Positions 57,154 to 64,000 of a stretch of DNA of 64,000 nucleotides are shown here, piece by piece (the stretch's first letter is position 1; each line of letters begins with the position of its first letter). Origin of the DNA: Shinella yambaruensis (GTDB taxonomy: Bacteria; Pseudomonadota; Alphaproteobacteria; Rhizobiales; Rhizobiaceae); assembly GCF_022899355.1 (NCBI RefSeq), contig NZ_JALJCK010000015.1, positions 62,001 to 126,000 on the forward strand, written 5' to 3'. Below the pieces are notes generated by a model. It was given only the letters and a program-made list of their open reading frames with translations, made no database searches and was not told where the DNA came from. Made by a program: the position numbers and the translations under genes.

Positions 57154-57990
57154 TCATTTCGACTTCGGATCGAAGTAGTCGTGCAGGCCGTCGCCGATGA
57201 AGTTGAAGCCGAGCACGATGGTCAGGATGGCAAGGCCCGGCCCGAGGGCGACCCACCAGGAATAGAACTGCGCCGCCCCGTCGGAGATCATCGAGCCCCA
57301 TTCCGGCGTCGGCGGCGTGGCGCCGAGGCCGATGAAGCTGAGCGATGCGGCAAGAAGGATCACCTGGCCGAGATCCATCGTCGCGCTGATCAGCACCGGC
57401 GTCCAACAGAGCGGCAGGATATGCTTGAAGAGGATGCGCCCCTTGCCGGCGCCTGCCGCGACCGCGGCCTCGACATGCTCGCGCTCCCGGATTTCCAGGA
57501 CCTGCGCGCGCATCAGGCGGGCATAGACGGGCCACCAGACGATCACCATGGCGACGGTCGCATTCTCAAGGCCGGGACCCAGCGAGGCCGCGACGGCCAT
57601 GGCGAGGAGCATCGGGGGAAAGGACAGGGTGACGTCGACGAGCCGCATGATCGCCGAACCGAGCAGGCCGCCGGCATAACCGGAAATCGCGCCCAGCATG
57701 GCCCCGATCGTGACGGAGAGGGCGACCACGACGATGGCGATCGGGATCGAGTGTTGCGCGCCGTAGAGGGTCCGGCTGAGGACGTCCCGCCCGAGCGCGT
57801 CGGTTCCCAGCCAATGGCTCCAGCTCGGCGCCTGGAGCCGCCGGCCGACCATGTCGAGCGGCGCATAGGGGCTCATCAGCGGCGCGAGCAGCGTGACGGC
57901 GAACCAGAAGACCACGATCGCGATGCCAATCGCCAGCGGGATCGACAGCCATGCCGGACGGCGGAGGGGAACGAGGGTCATTGCGATCAT
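57154..57990 (-). CDS. Dipeptide-type ABC transporter permease, DppC type
   Basis: 278 aa from ATG 57990 (GGGA 7 bases upstream), 4 bases after the DppB-type stop. Spans begin WLSIPLAIGIAIVVFWFAVTLLAP; HWLGTDALGRDVLSRTLYG is the DppC signature. The EAA loop is VEAAVAAGAGKGRILFKHILP. It contrasts in sequence with the DppC-type protein at 18434-19357, so the two importers are separate systems. Confidence 0.92.
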   Translation of the reverse strand: MIAMTLVPLRRPAWLSIPLAIGIAIVVFWFAVTLLAPLMSPYAPLDMVGRRLQAPSWSHWLGTDALGRDVLSRTLYGAQHSIPIAIVVVALSVTIGAMLGAISGYAGGLLGSAIMRLVDVTLSFPPMLLAMAVAASLGPGLENATVAMVIVWWPVYARLMRAQVLEIREREHVEAAVAAGAGKGRILFKHILPLCWTPVLISATMDLGQVILLAASLSFIGLGATPPTPEWGSMISDGAAQFYSWWVALGPGLAILTIVLGFNFIGDGLHDYFDPKSK

Positions 57991-57994
57991 GTTC

Positions 57995-59008
57995 TTATCC
58001 CAGACGCACGCGCGGATTGGCGATGACATAGGCAATGTCGGTGATGAGGTTCGTCAGCAGGAAGACCACGCCCCCGACGATGGTGACCCCGATGATGGCG
58101 GGAAAATCGAGGCCGCGCGCCGCCTCCACCGCGTAGGACCCCATGCCCGGCCAGGAGAAGATCGTCTCGGTCAGGACGGCCCCCGTGAGCAGGTAGGCGA
58201 AGGAATAGCCGATGACGGTCAGTGTCGGCACGAGCGTGTTGCGCAGCGCGTGGCGCACCACGACACGAAGCTCCCCCGCCCCCTTCGCGCGCGCCGTCAG
58301 GATGAACTCCCGGTCCAGCACCTCCAGCATATTGGCGCGCACCAAGCGGGATATGGTGCCGGCGACGGCCCAGCCGAGCACGAAGGCGGGTAGGATCAGG
58401 TGCCACAGTGCATCCAGAAAGAGCTTCATGTTCCCGGCGATCAGGGTGTCGATGGTCATGAAGCCGGTGACGGACGGCGGAGGGGTCGCCCGCGGATCCA
58501 GCCGGCCGGGACCGGGCAGAATACCCCATTTGACCGAGAAGACGTAAAGCAGCGCCAGCCCCAGCCAGAAGACCGGAATGGACGACCCGAACAGGGCAAA
58601 GAAACGCGCCGCATGGTCAATGACCGTGTTGCGGAAATAGGCCGCTAGCACGCCCAGCGTGATGCCGATCGTCGAGCCGATGAGCATTGCGGCAAGGACG
58701 AGCTCCATCGTGGCCGGCAGGCGGAAGAACACGTCCTGCGCGACGGGCCGGCGCGTGATGAAGGACGTGCCCATGTCGCCGGTCAGAAGGTTGCCGACAT
58801 AGATGACGTAGCGTTCCGGCAGGCTGCGATCGAGCCCCCAGCGCGCTTTCGCGGCGGCCACCGCCACCGGGTCGTTCATCTGCCGGTCCGACACGATCGC
58901 CGTCAGCGGGTCACCCTTGGTCACGGTCGTGAGCAGGAAGGCGAGCGTTACGATGCCGAGAACCAGGAAGGGCATCGCGACCAGGCGTCGCAGAATGTAT
59001 CGTGTCAC
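57995..59008 (-). CDS. Dipeptide-type ABC transporter permease, DppB type
   Basis: 337 aa. N-terminus MTRYILRRLVAMPFLVLGIVTL; coupling loop FILTARAKGAGELRVVVRHAL; C-terminal LITDIAYVIANPRVRLG. First gene of the minus-strand operon, opposite the IclR gene across a 184-base divergent region. The operon lacks a family 5 binding protein, which must be encoded elsewhere if the importer works. Confidence 0.92.
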   Translation of the reverse strand: MTRYILRRLVAMPFLVLGIVTLAFLLTTVTKGDPLTAIVSDRQMNDPVAVAAAKARWGLDRSLPERYVIYVGNLLTGDMGTSFITRRPVAQDVFFRLPATMELVLAAMLIGSTIGITLGVLAAYFRNTVIDHAARFFALFGSSIPVFWLGLALLYVFSVKWGILPGPGRLDPRATPPPSVTGFMTIDTLIAGNMKLFLDALWHLILPAFVLGWAVAGTISRLVRANMLEVLDREFILTARAKGAGELRVVVRHALRNTLVPTLTVIGYSFAYLLTGAVLTETIFSWPGMGSYAVEAARGLDFPAIIGVTIVGGVVFLLTNLITDIAYVIANPRVRLG

Positions 59009-59105
59009 AAATCGCGTCCTTTAACCCGTGTGCCATCCCGTGCCGACCGGCGAATGGGGAGATCGATGCAGGCATTATTGACAACAGGCGAAACGGACGT
59101 CAACA

Positions 59106-59128
59106 TAAATGAAATTATATTCCATTTA
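59106..59128. promoter_or_regulatory. Inverted repeat over the -10 box of the dppB-type promoter (IclR candidate operator)
   Basis: TAAATGAAAT and ATTCCATTTA flank TAT, 10-base arms with one mismatch. On the minus strand it contains TATAAT (59114-59119), a consensus -10 box for the dppB-type operon. A TTGACA (59078-59083) for the iclR direction lies beside it. Best candidate for the IclR protein encoded at 59193. Confidence 0.6.
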
Positions 59129-59192
59129 CGGCAGATCGACAGATCGCGAAAATCCGCTATGGCTCCAGCAGCGCTGAAACGAAAGGCAAGAC

Positions 59193-60050
59193 ATGCGTAA
59201 ACGGACCAAACCGGCAGACGGCAGCGAAGGCGCGGAGGGCGGCAATTCCGCGGCCTCGCTGACACGCGGCCTGGAAATCCTGCGGGCCTTCACCGCCGAC
59301 GACGCCACGCTCGGCAACCAGGATCTCATCGAACGGACGGGCCTGCCGAAAGCAACCGTCTCGCGCCTGACCTCGACGCTCGTCGGCCTCGGTTATCTCC
59401 ATTACGACGACATGCTCGGCCGTTACAGCATCGGGCCGGCGACGGTTTCGCTTGGCTATTCGGCGCTCAGCTCCAGCGCCGTCATCCATATGGCAAGGCC
59501 TCTGATGCAGGAACTGGCGGACCAGACCGGCGCCGCCGTCGCGCTCGGCACGCGCGACGGGCTGGAGATGGTCTATCTCGCCAATTGCCGCTCGATGAGC
59601 CCGGTTTCGCTGCGCCTCAATGTCGGTTCGCGCCTGCCGATCTACCGCACGGCCATGGGCCTTGCCTATCTTGCGGAAATGCAGCCGGACATTCGCCAGT
59701 CCGTCGTCGGGCAGCTGGTCGTGGCCGAGCCCGAAAAGGCCGAGGAACTCGACCGCCTCGTTGCGAACGCCATCGAGGACTACCGGCGGGACGGCTTCAT
59801 CAGCGCCTTCGGCAGCTGGCACAGCTATATCAATGCCGTCGGCGTCGCCTTCCGGCCGACGGATGGTTCGCCCCTCGTCGCGCTCACCTGCGGCGGGATC
59901 GTCGACATCCTCTCGCGCAACCATTGCCGGGAATCCGTCGGTCCCGGGCTGCTCCGGCTCACGCGCCGCCTGCGCGCGCGGCTTGCCGGGGAGCCCGATC
60001 CGTCCCCCACCTCGCAACGACCACCCACCTGGAAAACCTCGGCCGAATAG
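59193..60050 (+). CDS. IclR-family transcriptional regulator
   Basis: 285 aa. N-terminal winged helix (about 20-85): SLTRGLEILRAFTADDATLGNQDLIERTGLPKATVSR. The IclR effector domain follows with LMQELADQTGAAVALG and RLPIYRTAMGLAYLA. It lacks the conserved Cys of some members. Divergent from the CoA-pathway operon; an inverted repeat over that operon's -10 box fits repression. It is followed by the acoC-like gene in the same direction 23 bases later, so both share a transcript. Confidence 0.92.
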   Translation: MRKRTKPADGSEGAEGGNSAASLTRGLEILRAFTADDATLGNQDLIERTGLPKATVSRLTSTLVGLGYLHYDDMLGRYSIGPATVSLGYSALSSSAVIHMARPLMQELADQTGAAVALGTRDGLEMVYLANCRSMSPVSLRLNVGSRLPIYRTAMGLAYLAEMQPDIRQSVVGQLVVAEPEKAEELDRLVANAIEDYRRDGFISAFGSWHSYINAVGVAFRPTDGSPLVALTCGGIVDILSRNHCRESVGPGLLRLTRRLRARLAGEPDPSPTSQRPPTWKTSAE

Positions 60051-60073
60051 GCTCAAGCCTCAAGGGATCCCCC

Positions 60074-61372
60074 ATGCCCACCCATGTCGTCTATCCGAAG
60101 GTCAGCCTCGAAATGTCGAGCGGCCGCATTGCCCGCTGGCTCGTTTCCGAGGGTGAAACCGTCCGGCAGGGGCAGGTCCTTTTCGAGATCGACAACGACA
60201 AGGCCGCCGTCGAGGTCGAATCGCCGGCAACCGGTGTCATCCATGCCCTGGTCGACAGCGAGATAGAGGTGGATGTCGGCGCGGATGTCGCGCGCATCTA
60301 TGGAGCCGGGGAAACCTACGGCGAGACGGAGCCGCGGGAGGCCGCCGCCGGGGAGCCTGCGAATGAAGCAACCCGCGCCATTCTCGTGCCAGGCGTGCGG
60401 CGAAGCGGGCGCGGCCCCAATCCCACTCCCCTCGCCCGCCGCATCGCTCGCGAGCATGGCATCGCGCTGGACGGCCTCACCGGCACCGGCCCGGGCGGGC
60501 GGATCCAGAAGACCGACGTCGTTGCGAGGATCGGCGACGCCGGCCAGGCCCGCCGGCCCGCAACAGTCGAAAACCCTGCCGTGCTGCCTGCGGCGCGAAA
60601 GGAAAGCAGCCCCGCAACGCTGAATGCGGTCTGGCTGCGCAAGGGCGAAGGCCTGCCCGTCGTGCTCCTCCATGGTTTCAGCGCGGACCTCAACAACTGG
60701 CGCGGCATGCTCGCTGCCACGCGCGCGGACTGGCCGGCGCTGGCCATCGACCTTCCCGCGCACGGGCGCTCGCCGCATGCGGTTCCCGAAGACCTCGACC
60801 GGATAGCCGGAAGCATCGAGGCGACCGTTGCCGCGCAACACGATGGTCCGCTCGTTCTGGCCGGCCATTCCTTCGGCGGCGCGCTGGCGGCGCGGCTGGC
60901 AAGCCGCGGGCAGCTGGATGTCCGCGGCCTCTGCCTCGTCTCCCCTGCGGGCCTTGGGCCCCAGATCAACGGCGCCTTTGTCGAGGGCGTGCTGCGCGCA
61001 CGGCAGCGGGAGAGCCTGAAACCCTGGCTCGACCTCCTGGTCCACGATGCCGCCGTCATCTCGCCGGCTTTCCTGCAGGCGGTGGTGCAGCAGCGCGACG
61101 ATATGGGCCTGACGGTGGCGATGCGTGCCTTTGCCGAGCGGTTCTTCCCGGACGGCACGCAGGCGATCTCCATCCGCGACGATCTTGCCCGCATGTCCCA
61201 GCCGGTGCGGATCGTCTTCGGCCGGCAGGATCGCATCCTGCCGTTCAGTGCCACGGCCGGCCTGCCCGGCAATGTCGGGCTGCATGCCCTCGACGCTTGC
61301 GGGCACATGCCGCATCTCGAATATCCGGCGCTGGTGATGAGGATCCTCGGCGAGGTGTGTCGCAGCGGCTGA
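60074..61372 (+). CDS. acoC: AcoC-like protein: lipoyl domain, E3-binding domain and alpha/beta hydrolase
   Basis: 432 aa, ATG 60074. Domains in order: lipoyl domain (1-80) with the lipoyl-lysine K43 in EIDNDKAAVEV; peripheral subunit-binding domain (about 118-152, PTPLARRIAREHGIALDGL); alpha/beta hydrolase (about 185-432) with the nucleophile Ser269 in AGHSFGG and the His of CGHMPHLEYP. The order is that of AcoC, the E2-like subunit of the acetoin dehydrogenase complex. No AcoA, AcoB or lipoamide dehydrogenase gene is in the window. It follows iclR, so it probably works in the CoA pathway or an acyl-transfer step. Its partners are unknown. Confidence 0.87.
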   Translation: MPTHVVYPKVSLEMSSGRIARWLVSEGETVRQGQVLFEIDNDKAAVEVESPATGVIHALVDSEIEVDVGADVARIYGAGETYGETEPREAAAGEPANEATRAILVPGVRRSGRGPNPTPLARRIAREHGIALDGLTGTGPGGRIQKTDVVARIGDAGQARRPATVENPAVLPAARKESSPATLNAVWLRKGEGLPVVLLHGFSADLNNWRGMLAATRADWPALAIDLPAHGRSPHAVPEDLDRIAGSIEATVAAQHDGPLVLAGHSFGGALAARLASRGQLDVRGLCLVSPAGLGPQINGAFVEGVLRARQRESLKPWLDLLVHDAAVISPAFLQAVVQQRDDMGLTVAMRAFAERFFPDGTQAISIRDDLARMSQPVRIVFGRQDRILPFSATAGLPGNVGLHALDACGHMPHLEYPALVMRILGEVCRSG

Positions 61373-61375
61373 CGG

Positions 61376-62023
61376 TCAGCGTTTCGCCTGCTGGCCGTAG
61401 GTGCCGTAGCGAGCGCGCACATCGGCAAGTTCCGCTTGCGTCAGGAGAACGGGCTCGCCGATCGAACGGGCGAGCACGTATTGCCGCGCCAGCGTTTCCA
61501 GCTTCTCCGCGCGTGCCAGCGCCGTCCCGACATCGGGCCCGATGGTGACTGCGCCGTGATTGGCCATCAGGCAGGCGGAATGGGTCGTGCCCATGGCGGC
61601 GACCACCGTTTCCGCAAGCGCGGCGCTCCCGAAACAGGCATAGTCCGCACAGGGGATCTCGTTGCCGCCGAAGCCGGCGACCATGTAGTGGAACAGCGGG
61701 ATCGGCCGGCGCAGCGCGGCAAGGGCGACGCAATGATCGGGGTGGGTATGGACGACGGCGCCGGCATTCGTCGTGGCGTAGAGCCGGGCGTGAATGGCCC
61801 ATTCCGAGGACGGCCGCCAGCCGCCGATCCAGGCGCCGTCGAGATCCATCGCGACGATCTGCTCGGGCGCGAGGGCGTCGGGGGCGATGCCCGTCGGCGT
61901 GATCAGCATGCCCTCGCCGTGCCGCAGGCTGAAATTGCCGACCGTTCCGCTGTTGAGGCCGAGCACCACCGATCGCCGGCTCGCCTCGACCAGGGCCATC
62001 CTCGCCGCCGTTTCATCCATCAT
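61376..62023 (-). CDS. otnC: Class II aldolase/adducin family protein, OtnC-like decarboxylase
   Basis: 215 aa from ATG 62023, whose TGA-overlap with the kinase gene (ATGA) and GGAG at 7 bases support it over ATG 62035. Metal-site His in VVHTHPDHC and ANHGAVTIG; the acid residue is in SSEWAIHARLY. Class II aldolases include L-fuculose-phosphate aldolase. OtnC-type members decarboxylate 3-oxo-tetronate 4-phosphate to dihydroxyacetone phosphate and pair with OtnK, as here. Aldolase activity on another ketose phosphate remains possible. Confidence 0.84.
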   Translation of the reverse strand: MMDETAARMALVEASRRSVVLGLNSGTVGNFSLRHGEGMLITPTGIAPDALAPEQIVAMDLDGAWIGGWRPSSEWAIHARLYATTNAGAVVHTHPDHCVALAALRRPIPLFHYMVAGFGGNEIPCADYACFGSAALAETVVAAMGTTHSACLMANHGAVTIGPDVGTALARAEKLETLARQYVLARSIGEPVLLTQAELADVRARYGTYGQQAKR

Positions 62024-63288
62024 CGTCCACTCCATTGGTTCATCGCCTCGACGGCGCTCAGCAGGATGTCGTCGGCGCCCAGCTTGCCGGGTTTGAGATA
62101 TAGCGAAAGGGGCGTTGGCCCGGAGGATATGCAGAAGCCGGTTCCGAGCGGGCCTTCCGGCAGGGCCCGAGCGGCCGCGATGCCGAGTGCATCGACAACC
62201 GCGCCCGACGTCTCGCCACCCGCAACGATAAATCGTCGAACCCCGCGATCGCGCAATCCCTTCGCGATGGCCCCGAGGATGCGCTCCGCGCGGCGGGCCG
62301 CCTCCACCCGGCCGAAGGCGGCCTGCACGGCGGCGACACCTTCCGGTCCGGTCGCCGTCGAAATGGCGAGGGGGGCTGCGCCGATCTGCCCGGAGGCCCA
62401 GTCGAGCGCGGCGGAAACCAGCCCCTCCTCCCCGGCCGGATCGAGCAGATCCAGCGTCAATAAGGGATAATTGGCCGAGAAAGCCGCGAGCTGCGCCAGG
62501 ACGACCGGCCCGACGCTTCCGGCAATGACGGCCGTGGGGCCGTCGACCTGCTGCGGTGAGGGCACCGGATCCGGCTGCATGGCGTGGCCGAGGCGGGTCG
62601 CGTAGGCGATGATCAGGGGATCGCTGGCGACGACGACGCGGTTCATCGCAGCCGCGATCTCGGCCGCGGTCTCGACGTCGCCGTCGTCGGTGGTGTCCAG
62701 GAAGACGTGGCCTGCTCCTTCGGCCGCAAAGGCTTCGATGGCGACGCGTGCCGCATCGGCGCCGCTACGAAGGGCGGCGTGATTCAGGAGCGCGATCCGG
62801 TGCGGCGTCTGCCGCCCCAGGAAACGGACGAGATCGGGATCGGACATCGGGGTCAGCGGGTCGAAACGCTTGATCGATTCGGAAACGAGGCGACCGCGAT
62901 AGAACATGTAGCCCTGGTGGACCGTGGTGCCGAAGCGGGGAAAGCCGGCGCTCATCAGCACCGGCCGCACCCCGGCGCGATCGGCAAGATAATCGGCGGC
63001 CGGGCCGATATTGCCGTCTTCGGTGGAATCGAACGTGGCGCAGGCCTTGTAGGCGATCCGCCTGCAGCCGGCCCGCAGGAAGGCGTCGGTGAAACGGCCG
63101 AGCTCGGCAAGCGCCTCTGCGACCGGCACCGTGCGTGTCCGCGTGCCGGCCATCACCACGGCCGCGGGCGGAATCTCCGCCTCGGGGCGGAAAAGCACGG
63201 GACAGTGGATACCGGCGCTCTCCAGATAGCCGGCGACCATGAGGGCGCCGGTAAAGTCATCCGCGACGATTCCAAGGGCTCGCTGCAT
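62020..63288 (-). CDS. otnK: 3-oxo-tetronate kinase, OtnK-like (DUF1537)
   Basis: 422 aa, full family length. N-terminal motif GIVADDFTGALMVAGYLES; substrate region AYKACATFDSTEDGNIGP; C-terminal VAGGETSGAVVDALGI and the characteristic ending SLYLKPGKLGADDIL. OtnK phosphorylates 3-oxo-tetronates. Its pairing with an OtnC-like gene (ATGA overlap) matches the known two-step route. It differs from the shorter DUF1537 kinase at 26348-27376, so the cell has two acid-sugar kinases in one region. Lies 10 bases after the acyl-CoA dehydrogenase gene. Confidence 0.9.
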   Translation of the reverse strand: MQRALGIVADDFTGALMVAGYLESAGIHCPVLFRPEAEIPPAAVVMAGTRTRTVPVAEALAELGRFTDAFLRAGCRRIAYKACATFDSTEDGNIGPAADYLADRAGVRPVLMSAGFPRFGTTVHQGYMFYRGRLVSESIKRFDPLTPMSDPDLVRFLGRQTPHRIALLNHAALRSGADAARVAIEAFAAEGAGHVFLDTTDDGDVETAAEIAAAMNRVVVASDPLIIAYATRLGHAMQPDPVPSPQQVDGPTAVIAGSVGPVVLAQLAAFSANYPLLTLDLLDPAGEEGLVSAALDWASGQIGAAPLAISTATGPEGVAAVQAAFGRVEAARRAERILGAIAKGLRDRGVRRFIVAGGETSGAVVDALGIAAARALPEGPLGTGFCISSGPTPLSLYLKPGKLGADDILLSAVEAMNQWSGR

Positions 63289-63298
63289 CGGTCCGGCC

Positions 63299-64000
63299 TC
63301 AGGCGTTCAGCATTTCGCGGGCGATGATGAGCTGCTGGATCTGCGACGTGCCCTCGTAGAGCCGGAACAGCCGGACATCGCGGTAGAAATGCTCCACCGG
63401 ATAGTCCTGCATGTAGCCGGCGCCGCCATGGATCTGCACCGCGCGGTCGGCGACACGGCCGACCATCTCCGAGCAGAACAGTTTCGCGCTCGCCGCCTGC
63501 TGGATGACACGATCGCCCGCATCGAACCGCCGCGCGGCCTCCAGCACCATGGCGCGCCCGGCAAAGGCCTCGGTCGAGCTGTCGGCGAGCATGGCCTGGA
63601 TGAGCTGATGCTCCGCGATCGGCTTGCCGAACTGCACCCGCTCTCGCGCGAAGCGCACGGCCTCGTCGCACAGCCGCTCCGCGGCGCCGACGCAGACCGC
63701 CGAGATATGCAGGCGGCCGCGGTTGAGCACCTTCATCGCGGTCTTGAAGCCGACGCCCTCCACGCCGCCGATGACGCTGTCGGCCGGGATGCGGCAATTG
63801 TCGAAGATGACGTCTGAGGTGCGGGTGCCGCGCTGCCCCATCTTCCTGTCGATCGGGCCAAGGCTGAGGCCGGGGTTGTCCTTCGGCACCAGGAAGGCGG
63901 TCACGCCCGCAGGCCCCGGACCGCCGGTGCGCGCCATGACGGTGAAGACGTCGGCCACCGGGGCATTGGTGATGTAGCGTTTCGTGCCGTTGAGGATGTA
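63299..64000 (-). CDS. Acyl-CoA dehydrogenase, 5' part outside the window
   Basis: 234 codons, open to the right edge; the N-terminal third or so is missing. Visible are the beta domain (YILNGTKRYITNAP, AFLVPKDNPGL) and the C-terminal helical domain. The catalytic Glu is expected in RLYEGTSQIQQLIIA, and the FAD-contacting segment is RFDAGDRVIQQAASAKLFC. The IHGGAGYMQDYPVEHFYRD motif is typical of ACAD. It heads the visible part of an operon with otnK and otnC, an unusual mix of CoA and acid-sugar enzymes. Confidence 0.92.
   Translation of the reverse strand, partial: YILNGTKRYITNAPVADVFTVMARTGGPGPAGVTAFLVPKDNPGLSLGPIDRKMGQRGTRTSDVIFDNCRIPADSVIGGVEGVGFKTAMKVLNRGRLHISAVCVGAAERLCDEAVRFARERVQFGKPIAEHQLIQAMLADSSTEAFAGRAMVLEAARRFDAGDRVIQQAASAKLFCSEMVGRVADRAVQIHGGAGYMQDYPVEHFYRDVRLFRLYEGTSQIQQLIIAREMLNA

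Overview
The window is GC-rich DNA with dense, short-spaced operons, many ATGA start/stop overlaps and almost nothing but solute uptake and catabolism genes. Families and layout point to an alphaproteobacterium of the Rhizobiales, most likely Rhizobiaceae (Rhizobium/Agrobacterium/Shinella/Ensifer type). That is inferred from protein families, not from a marker gene. I see no rRNA, tRNA, CRISPR array, transposase, integrase or replication gene. The content would suit an accessory replicon or a catabolic region of a chromosome.

Region 1 (1-9700) is a sugar or sugar-acid system. A minus-strand operon encodes a MalK-type ATPase, a solute-binding protein, two permeases and an IlvD/Edd dehydratase (cut by the window edge). 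A LacI-family regulator is divergent from it, followed by a Gfo/Idh/MocA oxidoreductase and a second, paralogous binding protein. Four copies of one operator-like sequence (core TAGCGCTATTAT) sit at the promoters of these units, so the region reads as one LacI regulon. Region 2 (9890-15901) is a BMP-type nucleoside/nucleobase ABC importer ending in a CodA-like deaminase that carries Cys where E. coli CodA has Asp314.

Region 3 (15914-27433) combines a dipeptide-type ABC importer, a DHDPS/NAL-family lyase, a cytoplasmic sialidase-like (BNR) protein, a PdxA2-like dehydrogenase, an Fe-alcohol dehydrogenase, a DUF1537 acid-sugar kinase and a GntR regulator. It is probably a pathway for an acidic sugar or its conjugate. 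A DUF3597 gene follows. Region 4 (28500-37987) holds a LysR regulator divergent from an ArgH-family lyase, a polar amino-acid ABC importer, an MmgE/PrpD protein, a PgdA-like deacetylase, a second amino-acid binding protein and a quinone oxidoreductase. The combination of an ArgH-type lyase with an MmgE/PrpD protein recalls iminodisuccinate/EDDS-type catabolism. A 41-bp sequence is shared by the lyase/LysR promoter region and the region before the second binding protein.

Region 5 (38029-50400) begins with a GNAT acetyltransferase and an exported pentapeptide-repeat protein. Two siderophore-uptake cassettes follow, each with an AraC regulator, a TonB-dependent receptor and an RhtX/FptX-like MFS permease. 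One adds a FAD monooxygenase; the other adds a methyltransferase and a cupin. No siderophore biosynthesis genes are present. Region 6 (50420-64000) is a CoA-dependent catabolic block. A seven-gene minus operon (dipeptide-type ABC importer without a binding protein, class III CoA-transferase, FadB-like bifunctional enzyme, aldehyde dehydrogenase) faces an IclR regulator and an AcoC-like lipoyl/hydrolase fusion. An acyl-CoA dehydrogenase (cut by the window edge), OtnK and OtnC form a last minus-strand operon.
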